Part shown: positions 42,370-50,124 of the stretch, piece after piece | Position numbering within the stretch: position 1 is the stretch's first letter | How the letters are laid out: each line of letters begins with the position of its first letter | Source: an uncultured Fluviicola sp. | GTDB taxonomy: Bacteria > Bacteroidota > Bacteroidia > Flavobacteriales_D > Crocinitomicaceae | NCBI RefSeq assembly: GCF_902168135.1 | Contig: NZ_CABHOL010000056.1 | Location: 17,528 to 81,527 of the forward strand | Direction: 5' to 3' | DNA length: 64,000 nt | Made by a program: the position numbers and the translations under genes | Notes under the pieces: model-generated | What the model was told of the DNA's origin: nothing | Seen by the model: the letters and a program-made list of their open reading frames with translations, nothing else | The model's database searches: none

Positions 42370-42786
42370 TCAATCAATGTGTACAATCCGTTCACCGGCA
42401 TGATTCAACGTTATTTTCACCCTCATAACTTCTTCGGGCAGCAAAGGCTCAATGATCTCCGCCCATTCCACAAAACAAATCGCGCCTGAATACAGCATTT
42501 CTTCGATACCGGCATCCAGAGCTTCTTCCACAGAATTCAACCGGTAAACATCAAAATGCATGACTTCTCCGAAGTAAGGAGAATCGTACGTATTCACCAG
42601 CGAGTAAGTCGGGGAACCTTCCGGGGATTCTATGCCCATTGCACGCAGCACAGCTGTGATAAGGGTTGTTTTTCCCGAACCCATTTCCGCATAAAAAGCT
42701 ACAACTTTTCTGTTTCCGAGTATTTCCAATAATTCCCTGGCAACAAACGGAACATCATCCAAATTATGTGCTATCAATTCTTTCAC
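42370..42786 (-). CDS. tsaE: tRNA threonylcarbamoyladenosine ATPase TsaE
   Basis: 138 residues. P-loop ATPase of the TsaBDE complex that makes t6A37 in ANN-decoding tRNAs. Walker A AEMGSGKTTLI (about 35-45), the conserved PTYSLVNTYDSPYFGEVMHFDVYRL and ICFVEWAEIIEPLLP segments. It is coupled to porX by a 4-bp ATGA overlap (42783-42786). Confidence 0.96.
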   Translation of the reverse strand: MKELIAHNLDDVPFVARELLEILGNRKVVAFYAEMGSGKTTLITAVLRAMGIESPEGSPTYSLVNTYDSPYFGEVMHFDVYRLNSVEEALDAGIEEMLYSGAICFVEWAEIIEPLLPEEVMRVKITLNHAGERIVHID

Positions 42787-44324
42787 TTCGACTGTAAAAT
42801 TACGAATGGGATCAATAATTCCTCCATTGAAATTCCTCCGTGCTGGAATGTGTCGTTGTAATAGTTTACAAAGTGATTGTAATTATTCGGATAGACGAAA
42901 TAGTCCTGTTCACGGGTAAATACGAACTCTGCAGACAAACTGGATTTGGGCAGCCCTACTTTATCCGGATGTTTGATCGTAAAAACTTCTTTGTCTTTAT
43001 AACTTAAGTTGCGGCCTGTTTTGTAACGCAGATTGGTATTTGTACTTCGATCTCCGACAATCTTCACAGGATTCGTCACACGAACAGTGCCATGGTCCGT
43101 AGTGATCACCACCTTCCCTCCTTTTTCGGCAATTTTCTTAAACATTTCCTGCAGCGGAGAATGTTCGAACCAGGAAAGTGTCAATGAGCGGTAAGCAGCT
43201 TCATCGGCTGCCAATTCCTTGATCATATCCATTTCAGTACGGGCGTGAGAAAGCATATCGACAAAATTGTAAACAATAGCGTTCAACTGGTTGTCCCAAA
43301 GTGTATGGAACTGATCTACCAGTTTTTTACCCGCATCGAGGTTCGTAATCTTGTGGTACGACCATTTGATATTTTTCCCGTTACGTTTCAGGTTTCCTTC
43401 GAGGAAGGCCGCTTCCTGCATATTTTTTCCACCTTCATCTTCCTCGTTCAACCAAAGATTTGGAAAGCGTTTTTCTATTTCCGAGGGCATTAACCCGGCA
43501 AAAAGGGCGTTTCTGGCATAATGCGTTGCAGAAGGCAAAATGGAATAGACAATTTCTTCTTTCTCGATATTGAAGTAGTTCGAAATAATCGGTTTCAGGA
43601 TCTGCCACTGATCGTAACGTAAATTATCGATAACCATCAGGAAAACACGCTCATCTAATAATGGAAAGACCTGCTCTTTTAACAGGTGATGCACCATATC
43701 AGGTGCTTCTTCCCGACCGTTGAACCAATCTTCGTAATTGTTTTCAATAAACCGACAGAACAAATCGTTTGCTTCCTTGCGTTGTGCATCCAGAATCTCG
43801 CGCATTCCCTGGTCTTCGATCCCTTTGAATTCAAGGTCCCAGTAGGTCAGTTTCTTAAAAACATCTTTCCATTCTTCCGCATCCAAACGACCGTTAAGCT
43901 GCATTCCTAACTGACGGAATTCCTGCTGGTAGTTTGAATTCGTTTTTTGCGAAACCAATTTCCGGTGGTCCAGATTCTTCTTCAGGCAAAGCAATAACTG
44001 GTTCGGGTTAACGGGCTTGATCAGGTAGTCCGCAATCTTACTGCCGATCGCTTCTTCCATGATGGATTCTTCCTCACTTTTGGTAATCATTACAACCGGG
44101 GTCATCGGGGTAATTTCCTTGATACGCGCCAATGTTTCCAAACCGGAAATACCCGGCATATTCTCGTCCAAAAAGACAATGTCGTAATTGTTTTCCTGGC
44201 ATTTTTCCACCGCTTCACTACCGTTGTTAATGAGTTCTACCTGGTATCCTTTTGCTTCCAAAAAGAGTACGTGAGGTTTCAGGAACTCCATTTCGTCATC
44301 TGCCCACAGAATCTTTGCTTGCAT
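42783..44324 (-). CDS. porX: T9SS response regulator PorX
   Basis: 513 residues. Receiver domain (1-120) with phospho-acceptor Asp53 (DIVFLDENMPG) and ITKSEE; a helical linker; then a PglZ/alkaline-phosphatase-like domain (about 200-513) with MVIDNLRYDQWQIL, SILPSATHYARNALF, NFVDMLSHARTE and VVITTDHGTVRV, metal-site segments of the PglZ group. PorX works with the kinase PorY to control T9SS genes and its PglZ domain has nucleotide-cleaving phosphodiesterase activity in characterised homologues. This fits the five T9SS-type cargo proteins in this window. Transcribed with tsaE. Confidence 0.96.
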   Translation of the reverse strand: MQAKILWADDEMEFLKPHVLFLEAKGYQVELINNGSEAVEKCQENNYDIVFLDENMPGISGLETLARIKEITPMTPVVMITKSEEESIMEEAIGSKIADYLIKPVNPNQLLLCLKKNLDHRKLVSQKTNSNYQQEFRQLGMQLNGRLDAEEWKDVFKKLTYWDLEFKGIEDQGMREILDAQRKEANDLFCRFIENNYEDWFNGREEAPDMVHHLLKEQVFPLLDERVFLMVIDNLRYDQWQILKPIISNYFNIEKEEIVYSILPSATHYARNALFAGLMPSEIEKRFPNLWLNEEDEGGKNMQEAAFLEGNLKRNGKNIKWSYHKITNLDAGKKLVDQFHTLWDNQLNAIVYNFVDMLSHARTEMDMIKELAADEAAYRSLTLSWFEHSPLQEMFKKIAEKGGKVVITTDHGTVRVTNPVKIVGDRSTNTNLRYKTGRNLSYKDKEVFTIKHPDKVGLPKSSLSAEFVFTREQDYFVYPNNYNHFVNYYNDTFQHGGISMEELLIPFVILQSK

Positions 44325-44339
44325 ATCCTAAAGATTAAT

Positions 44340-44365
44340 TAGCTTTGAATTGATTTATAAAGGTA
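44340..44365. promoter_or_regulatory. Back-to-back promoters of porX and the HD-domain gene
   Basis: TAGCTTTG (44340-44347, plus strand, exact consensus) and TACCTTTA (44358-44365, minus strand) lie within 26 bp. The minus box would serve porX with a leader of about 28 nt; the plus box would serve the HD gene. The two polymerases would compete for the same DNA. Confidence 0.5.
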
Positions 44366-45627
44366 TTCAATTGCGCACAAACACACATCGAAATAATAAA
44401 AAGAAAATCATCAACGACCCGGTTTACGGTTTTATTTCAATTCCCGACGAATTTATTTTCGACCTGGTGGAGCATCCCTTTTTCCAAAGATTGAGAAGAA
44501 TCAAGCAATTGGGAATGACGCACCTCGTTTACCCCGGGGCTTTGCACACCCGTTTTCACCATGCAATCGGGGCTATGCACCTCATGTCGCAGGCTGTGGC
44601 AGTAATCCGCAGAAAAGGCCATGAAATTACCATCGAAGAAGAGCGCGCCGTTTTGATTGCGATTCTATTACACGATATCGGGCACGGACCATTCAGTCAC
44701 GCGCTGGAGTACGACATCGTAAAGAATGTCAGCCACGAGCAGATTTCATACTATTTTATCCAGGCATTGAAACGGGATTTCCCTGACCATTCGGACGATT
44801 TGGAACGGGCACTGATGATCTTCGCCAATAAATACCACAAAACATTCCTTTACCAATTGGTTTCGAGTCAGCTGGATATGGACCGACTGGATTATTTAAC
44901 CCGAGACAGTTTTTTTACGGGAGTTTCCGAAGGAATTGTGGGTACGGAACGGATCATCGAAATGCTGAATGTACACAACGACCAGCTGGTAATCGACGAA
45001 AAGGGAATTTACAGCATCGAGAAATTCCTGGTAGCAAGACGTGTGATGTACTGGCAGGTTTACCTGCATAAAACAGTTGTTTCGGGCGAATTTATGCTGA
45101 TCAATATTTTGCGAAGGGCCAAGAAACTTATCCGAGACGGTGAAACGTTGTTCGGAAGTCCGGCTTTGTTGTTCTTTATGAGCCGGGATATCCAAAAATC
45201 AGATTTTGAAACAAACCCGGCGATCCTGAATACTTTCGCTCAACTCGACGATTTCGATGTCATGGGAGCAGTAAAAGTGTGGCAGAACCACCCCGACAAA
45301 GTATTGTCCATTCTTTCAAGGAACCTGGTAGACCGAAACCTTCACAAAGTAGAAATAGCCAAAGAACCATTCAGTCCCGACCGCATTTTGATGGAGAAAG
45401 AATTGGTGCGCACGCAATTTCAGTTGAATGACGAAGAAATCAACTACTTTGTCTATTCCGAACAACTCTCAAACAATGCATACAGCCAGGTGAAACAAAC
45501 CATTAACCTCCTGAAGAAAGACGGACAAACGATTGATGTTTCCAAAGCTTCGGACAACCTGAACATTTCCGCATTGGCACAGCCGGTTGAGAAATATTGT
45601 TTGTGCTACCCTGTAATCAGACATTAA
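44350..45627 (+). CDS. HD-domain phosphohydrolase (dGTPase-like)
   Basis: Up to 425 residues. N-terminal KKIINDPVYGFISIPDEFIFDLVEHPFFQRLRRIKQLGMTHLVYPGALHTRFHHAIGAMHL, then the HD signature LLHDIGHGPFSHALE and DMDRLDYLTRDSFFTG, the plan of YwfO/SAMHD1-like dNTP triphosphohydrolases. The first possible codon is TTG at 44350, but that lies next to the likely transcript start, so the TTG at 44368 is also possible; no ATG precedes the conserved region. Divergent from porX, only 25 bp apart. Confidence 0.88.
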   Translation: MIYKGIQLRTNTHRNNKKKIINDPVYGFISIPDEFIFDLVEHPFFQRLRRIKQLGMTHLVYPGALHTRFHHAIGAMHLMSQAVAVIRRKGHEITIEEERAVLIAILLHDIGHGPFSHALEYDIVKNVSHEQISYYFIQALKRDFPDHSDDLERALMIFANKYHKTFLYQLVSSQLDMDRLDYLTRDSFFTGVSEGIVGTERIIEMLNVHNDQLVIDEKGIYSIEKFLVARRVMYWQVYLHKTVVSGEFMLINILRRAKKLIRDGETLFGSPALLFFMSRDIQKSDFETNPAILNTFAQLDDFDVMGAVKVWQNHPDKVLSILSRNLVDRNLHKVEIAKEPFSPDRILMEKELVRTQFQLNDEEINYFVYSEQLSNNAYSQVKQTINLLKKDGQTIDVSKASDNLNISALAQPVEKYCLCYPVIRH

Positions 45628-45717
45628 GACTTTGAGTGTAATGAGCCAAGACGAAACCGGAATCCAGGCTCGTATCTTGCTCTCTGCCTTTTTATTGCAT
45701 GCGAATTTCAAATCGAT

Positions 45718-46797
45718 ATGGAACTCAAATTATTTCAAAAACTTCAACTGATCAGCTCTTTTTTGTTACTGGGATTATTCGTGTTTTCCTGTGGTGAATC
45801 CGTACAGAAATCACTTTCCAAAAAGAAGCAGAAAGAATTTGTGAAAGCAGAAAAATCCGGACCTGTTCGCGAAAAGGAAACTTTTGATATCCTGAAATTC
45901 CTTGTAGACGAAGAAGCAAAAGACGACCGGAAAGCAAAGATCGACTATAAAAATCAGTCGGTTTCATTTAAAAATGACGGTGATCCTTACGAAGTCAGTT
46001 ATAGCAAAATTGCGGCAGAAGATCTGAATCACGATGGATTGACGGATTACATCCTGACACGCAATTCGGAAGGAATGCTGGGAGGGAATGCGAATACCAA
46101 CTCGGAGATTTTATACCTCATCATGGGACCGGATGACCGAATTGCGCAAAGGCACGAAATTCTGACCTATGCGGCATTTTCTTACAATATCCTGGAAGTA
46201 ATCAGCTATAAGAAGGGTAAATTACAAGTCGAGGCAACTCAGAATTACAGAACTTACATGCCGGAAGACGATGAACCTTTAGACGCTACAGATTTGAACT
46301 TTATTTACAAAAACGGGAACGTGTACGAAGAAAGTTACCTCGAAGAGTGCGAACTGGCGAAATGGAAAAACAAACAGCTTTTCCGTGGATCAGAAGTAAC
46401 CCGAACAATCGACATGCACAATTACACGGAATCGGTACACGAGAAATTAAGCACCCAAGAATTTACATTTTCAGCAGATTTCTCAGGATGCGATAACCTC
46501 AACCTGGTTTTGGAAGCAACATTCGCCTATAAGGGAAAAAATCAGGAATTCATCTGGCAGAAAAGAGACCGTTTCCTGGAATATTTGAAGAATAACACTT
46601 CGCTTACGAAAGAAATCTCGGCAATTCAAAGCTATTTCACGGACAAAGATCCATCCGAAGAAGCGATTGATCTGGATGACTTCACATTCCGGTTATCTTC
46701 CAACCAGGAAAAAGGAAAAACAACCTTCAGACTGATTATCGATCAAACCAAAAACCCTGACCAAACAGAGAATTGGGAAATTACTACGAGACATTAA
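45718..46797 (+). CDS. Lipoprotein of unknown function with an EF-hand-like loop
   Basis: 359 residues. Lipobox LFVFSC; lysine-rich linker (SKKKQKEFVKAEKSG); mid-protein DLNHDGLTDYIL, the D-x-N-x-D-G calcium-loop/dockerin-like motif often seen in FG-GAP-like proteins. The C-terminal half is beta-rich without recognised family. Probably a periplasmic or surface lipoprotein. Followed by an AAGACT-type intergenic repeat. Confidence 0.75.
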   Translation: MELKLFQKLQLISSFLLLGLFVFSCGESVQKSLSKKKQKEFVKAEKSGPVREKETFDILKFLVDEEAKDDRKAKIDYKNQSVSFKNDGDPYEVSYSKIAAEDLNHDGLTDYILTRNSEGMLGGNANTNSEILYLIMGPDDRIAQRHEILTYAAFSYNILEVISYKKGKLQVEATQNYRTYMPEDDEPLDATDLNFIYKNGNVYEESYLEECELAKWKNKQLFRGSEVTRTIDMHNYTESVHEKLSTQEFTFSADFSGCDNLNLVLEATFAYKGKNQEFIWQKRDRFLEYLKNNTSLTKEISAIQSYFTDKDPSEEAIDLDDFTFRLSSNQEKGKTTFRLIIDQTKNPDQTENWEITTRH

Positions 46798-46938
46798 GAC
46801 TTTTAAGACTATAGATAAAAGACTCAAGACGTGATCTGGGTGAAACCAACCAGTCTTGAATTTATAAGACTAAAGGTGATTTTGATTGTTCAAATCATGT
46901 CTTTGGTCCAATGTCTTGCGTCTCTAGTCTTTAAAAAA
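46796..46938. repeat. Intergenic imperfect palindrome of the AAGACT/AGTCTT family (second copy)
   Basis: Opens with TTAAGACTTTTAAGACTAT and closes with TCTCTAGTCTTTAAAA; the interior includes CCAGTCTTGAATTTATAAGACT and repeated GTCTT words. Same mirror design as 29430-29547; a shorter trace is present after 45624. Confidence 0.55.
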
Positions 46939-46967
46939 AATCGTTTATTTACACAAAATTAAAGCTT

Positions 46968-47510
46968 ATGATGATTGTTTGGATTATTCTGGGTGCGATC
47001 GGTGGATTGATTGCCCTTGTATTAGTAATTGCTGCTTTCAGCAAGAAAGATTTTGCCGTAGAGCGTACCATTACAGTCAACAAACCACTACCTGAAACGT
47101 ATGACTTCCTGACTTCTCTGAAAAAACAGGACCAATGGAGCAAGTGGACTCAATTGGACCCGAACATGAAAAAGACTTACATCGGGGAAGACAAAACCGT
47201 CGGATTCACTTCCAAATGGGAAAGTGACCACAAACAAGTGGGTGAAGGAGAACAGGAGATTATGAAACTGATCCCGAATCAACGCATCGAAACTGAATTG
47301 CGTTTCCTAAAACCCATGAAAAGTATTGCAAATGCTTATTTCACTGTTGCTGCCGAGGGCGATGAACATACACGCGTTGCCTGGGGATTCACCAGCAGAA
47401 CGCCTTGGCCCTTCAATGCCTTTATGCTTTTCTTCAACATGGAAAATGCCATCGGAAAAGATTTTGATGAAGGACTGGGGAATATGAAACGAATGTTAGA
47501 AGCGGAGTAA
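46968..47510 (+). CDS. SRPBCC-family protein with N-terminal membrane anchor
   Basis: 180 residues. One N-terminal membrane helix (MIVWIILGAIGGLIALVLVIAAF), then a START-like/polyketide-cyclase fold (about 30-178): VERTITVNKPLPETYDFLTSLKKQDQWSKWTQLDPNMKKTYIG ... TRVAWGFTSRTPWPFNAFMLFFNME. Such proteins bind a hydrophobic ligand; the ligand is unknown. The gene ends inside its own terminator hairpin. Confidence 0.88.
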   Translation: MMIVWIILGAIGGLIALVLVIAAFSKKDFAVERTITVNKPLPETYDFLTSLKKQDQWSKWTQLDPNMKKTYIGEDKTVGFTSKWESDHKQVGEGEQEIMKLIPNQRIETELRFLKPMKSIANAYFTVAAEGDEHTRVAWGFTSRTPWPFNAFMLFFNMENAIGKDFDEGLGNMKRMLEAE

Positions 47511-47521
47511 TCCGCTTTTTT
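47500..47521 (+). terminator. Intrinsic terminator overlapping the stop codon
   Basis: AAGCGGA (47500-47506) pairs with TCCGCTT (47511-47517) and T-run follows; the TAA stop (47508-47510) is in the 4-nt loop. Confidence 0.8.
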
Positions 47522-47647
47522 TGTTAACCGCAAAGAGTGAAAGGACTCTCAATAACGAGATGACCCTTTTTTCTTATTATACACCGCAAAGAATGAACGC
47601 TTGCGGTTCAATTCTACGAATGCCTCACCATTCTTCCTGGTTAATTC

Positions 47648-49387
47648 CTACTGCTTGACACACATTCTCTGCGTGGAAACTCCATCTTTCTGCAATTCCA
47701 CGAAATAAACCCCGCTTTTCAAATCCGATAATGGAATCATAACCTCGTGGTTATTCGAAAAATCAACGACCTGCTTTTTCACCACTTCCCCGGAAACACT
47801 TAGAATTCTCAGTTCGATTATTCCCAATTCAAAAGCATTTTCACTTCGAATAGTCACCTGTTCTGCTGCCGGATTCGGGAAGAGCGTGAACTGACTCCCG
47901 GCAAAGAGTTCCGTTACTGAAGTCGTGCTGGAAAAAATGGTTGTTTCGACAGTGACCGAACAACCGTTCTGGTCGGTTATCACACAAGTGTATGTTCCCG
48001 CGCACAAATTCACTGCCGTTGCAGTAGTCTGATTCTGCGGATCATTCCACTGGTAGGTATACGGAGCATTACCGCCCGTAGCAACGACAAATGTTTCTCC
48101 GTTACAAGTTCCTTCATCCATTCCGGGGAAACCACTGGCACTGATTGGTTCTGCAGATGCTATTTCGAAGCAAACCTGGTCTGTCAATCCGTTATTGTCC
48201 GTTACGGTCACACAGTAACTCCCTTCCTGAAGATTCGTTGCCGTAGAGGTTGTTTGTGAACCGGTATTTGCACTCCATTGATATGAATAAGGTCCCTGAC
48301 CCAAATTCGGGTGGACGGTTACGCTAGTACCTCCGGTTTGACACCCGCTGCCCGCATAGGTCAATGTCAGGTTCAGGCCGTTACTCGCAGGAATAGCAAC
48401 TGTTACGTCCATTTTTACCGGCAAGTGGTCGGAGGAATAATACAAGGCGCGCACTACCGAATCCGGATACTGGGAATTTGTTCCCGCCAGGATACTTTGG
48501 TTGTAATGGTTCCCGTCATTACCGATCGCTTTGTAGGAACCGGTGTTGTACTGAAGCAGGTTCGTTCCGTTCATGACGTTCTGCGACACTAAAATATGGT
48601 CAAAACGGTCGTCCAATCCGCCGGTAACACCACAGTCAGTGGAACCACTTGCACGCGGAGATTGTGTATGGATTGCTGCGAATGAACTGTTGTTTGTCCA
48701 GTTTCCGGGTATGTTGATCGGATCTTTCAGGAAATTTGCAGCTCCGCTTACCAGGTTTTGATAGCATACTTCGCTGCTGCGGTAGGTATTCAAATCACCA
48801 CAAACGAACAAATGCCGCCCCTGTGGTCTTTCGTCCAGCACCGATCGAAGCAGTTGGGTTTGAGCCGCACGATCAGCCTGATCCGCACTCGCACTTCCTG
48901 CTTTCAAATGGCACATGAACACTTCTATGAAACAGGTATCGTGATGCTGCGGCAGAGTTGCGTCGTTTACATACAAGATGTAGTGATTGATATCACGCGG
49001 ATAAGTTTGGATAATGCGCTGTTCTTTCAGAGTCAGTTTGGAAGCATTGTAAAACAACATGTTCTGCAAATCGCCCCCCGCAGAATTATTCACCCATTGC
49101 GCTCGTTGGTAGTACGTGGTCCCGAAGACATTCAAAGCCCGGTTCAAAACGCTGTCACAGCCCGCAGCCGTCTGGATTTCGCATCCTGCCAAAATATCCG
49201 GCTTCAGGTACTGCATGATCTTACGCAGGGAATCTGCCCGGTTGGGAAGATTGACATTACTGCTACCACAATCGTTGCGTCCATTGGGAAAGTTCAACAG
49301 GTTGTAGGAGACAATGCGCACCGGAACGGTTTGTGCCGAAGCAGTGATCCCAAGAGCAAGTAAAAGAGCGAATAAAACGTATTTCAT
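47648..49387 (-). CDS. Secreted endonuclease/exonuclease/phosphatase-family protein with SprB-like repeats and T9SS domain
   Basis: 579 residues. Signal peptide (1-18, ending ASA); an EEP-fold domain (about 22-335) with VRIVSYNLLNFPNG, LAGCEIQTAAG (metal Glu), LFVCGDLNTYRSSE (DxN) and YSSDHLPVKMDV (Asp-His); two SprB/PKD-like repeats (about 340-495, PYSYQWSANTGSQTTSTATNLQEGSYCVTVTDNNG and PYTYQWNDPQNQTTATAVNLCAGTYTCVITDQNG); and a T9SS type A tail beginning FTLFPNPAAEQVTI. Likely an extracellular nuclease or phosphatase. A -7 box TAATTTTG (49392-49399) ends 4 nt before the ATG: probably leaderless. Confidence 0.9.
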   Translation of the reverse strand: MKYVLFALLLALGITASAQTVPVRIVSYNLLNFPNGRNDCGSSNVNLPNRADSLRKIMQYLKPDILAGCEIQTAAGCDSVLNRALNVFGTTYYQRAQWVNNSAGGDLQNMLFYNASKLTLKEQRIIQTYPRDINHYILYVNDATLPQHHDTCFIEVFMCHLKAGSASADQADRAAQTQLLRSVLDERPQGRHLFVCGDLNTYRSSEVCYQNLVSGAANFLKDPINIPGNWTNNSSFAAIHTQSPRASGSTDCGVTGGLDDRFDHILVSQNVMNGTNLLQYNTGSYKAIGNDGNHYNQSILAGTNSQYPDSVVRALYYSSDHLPVKMDVTVAIPASNGLNLTLTYAGSGCQTGGTSVTVHPNLGQGPYSYQWSANTGSQTTSTATNLQEGSYCVTVTDNNGLTDQVCFEIASAEPISASGFPGMDEGTCNGETFVVATGGNAPYTYQWNDPQNQTTATAVNLCAGTYTCVITDQNGCSVTVETTIFSSTTSVTELFAGSQFTLFPNPAAEQVTIRSENAFELGIIELRILSVSGEVVKKQVVDFSNNHEVMIPLSDLKSGVYFVELQKDGVSTQRMCVKQ

Positions 49388-49391
49388 CCGG

Positions 49392-49399
49392 CAAAATTA
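49392..49399 (-). promoter_or_regulatory. Consensus -7 box (TAATTTTG) with -33 TTTG
   Basis: Exact TAnnTTTG on the minus strand, with a TTTG about 16 bp further upstream. Only 4 nt separate it from the ATG at 49387. Confidence 0.6.
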
Positions 49400-49499
49400 C
49401 AACGGAAAACTCGTGCAAACCAACAATAATTTTGGTAAACCGATATAGTGCTTCAAATGTCTCCCGCGGATTGCGCAAATGACACAGATCAAAGCCTTC

Positions 49500-49560
49500 C
49501 CCCTTTGGAGGTCAGACGACTCTGATGAGTGTCAGACTCCGTCAGAGTAGAATGAGGAGG
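49500..49560. repeat. Dispersed repeat, inverted relative of 38241-38269
   Basis: 49510-49547 contains GGTCAGACGACTCTGATGAG then GTCAGACTCCGTCAGAG; its reverse complement closely matches 38241-38269. CTCTGA and TCAGAG arms can form a hairpin. Confidence 0.55.
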
Positions 49561-49630
49561 AGGGTGGCAGAATCGTAAGCTTCTAAGTCGTTTTTTGGAA
49601 GGGTAATTCTCCGGCTCACACTGACTCATC

Positions 49631-50040
49631 AACTCATTTGTATAGGTGCATAAATTGCTTTGTTACATATCACACATTGCTTTGTATAGGGTCCTTTCAC
49701 GATTTGTACTACCTGGCCAACTCATTTGTATAGGTGCATAAAGTACTTTGTTCATACTGCATAGTGCTTTGTATAGGGTACTTTCTCGATTTGTGCTGCC
49801 TGGCTAACTCATTTGTTTAGGTTCATAAGTGCTTTGTCACATACTACATATTGCTTTGTATAGGATCCTTTCGCGATTTGTACTACCTAGTTAACTCATT
49901 TGTTTAGGTTCATAAAGTGCTTTGTTACACAACACACATTGCTTTGTATAGGGTACTCTCTCGATTTGGAATACCGGGTTAACTCATTTGTATAGGCCTT
50001 AAGGCATTTTGTACGATACTTTCATTGATTTGTATGGGAT
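49631..50040 (+). repeat. Nested tandem array: 22-bp TTTGT motif in an 87-88-bp unit
   Basis: TTTG starts at 49637, 49659, 49681, 49703, 49725, 49747, 49768, 49790, 49812, 49833, 49855, 49877, 49899, 49921, 49943, 49965, 49987, 50008 and 50029: nineteen copies with every step 21 or 22 bp. A longer unit starting AACTCATTTGT repeats at 49631, 49719, 49806, 49893 and 49981 (87-88 bp, i.e. four short units). Typical extended words are ATTTGTATAGG, GCTTTGTTACA, GCTTTGTATAGGG and GATTTGTACTACC. Confidence 0.92.
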
Positions 50041-50124
50041 GTGGGTTAAATGTGATCTGATGTATACCCGTTCTGAAAATAATTTTTACTTTGCGGGACT
50101 GAAACTGAAACACTAGCTTGTCTG

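Larger units (their letters stand above)
49388..50124. other. 737-bp non-coding gap
   Basis: Holds the promoter of the nuclease gene, one dispersed repeat (49500-49560) with GTCAGACTCC/TCAGAG words, the 22-bp-phased TTTG array (49631-50040), and the presumed promoter of the orphan gene at 50125. No coding potential seen. Confidence 0.7.

Noticed and set aside
48758..49363. 201-codon open frame on the plus strand
   Set aside because: Lies entirely opposite the well-supported nuclease/T9SS gene, with no promoter and no recognisable domain; a frame shadow.
49631..50040. CRISPR array
   Set aside because: The conserved core is only about 5-11 bases at 22-bp steps with no unique spacers of constant length, and no cas gene is nearby.
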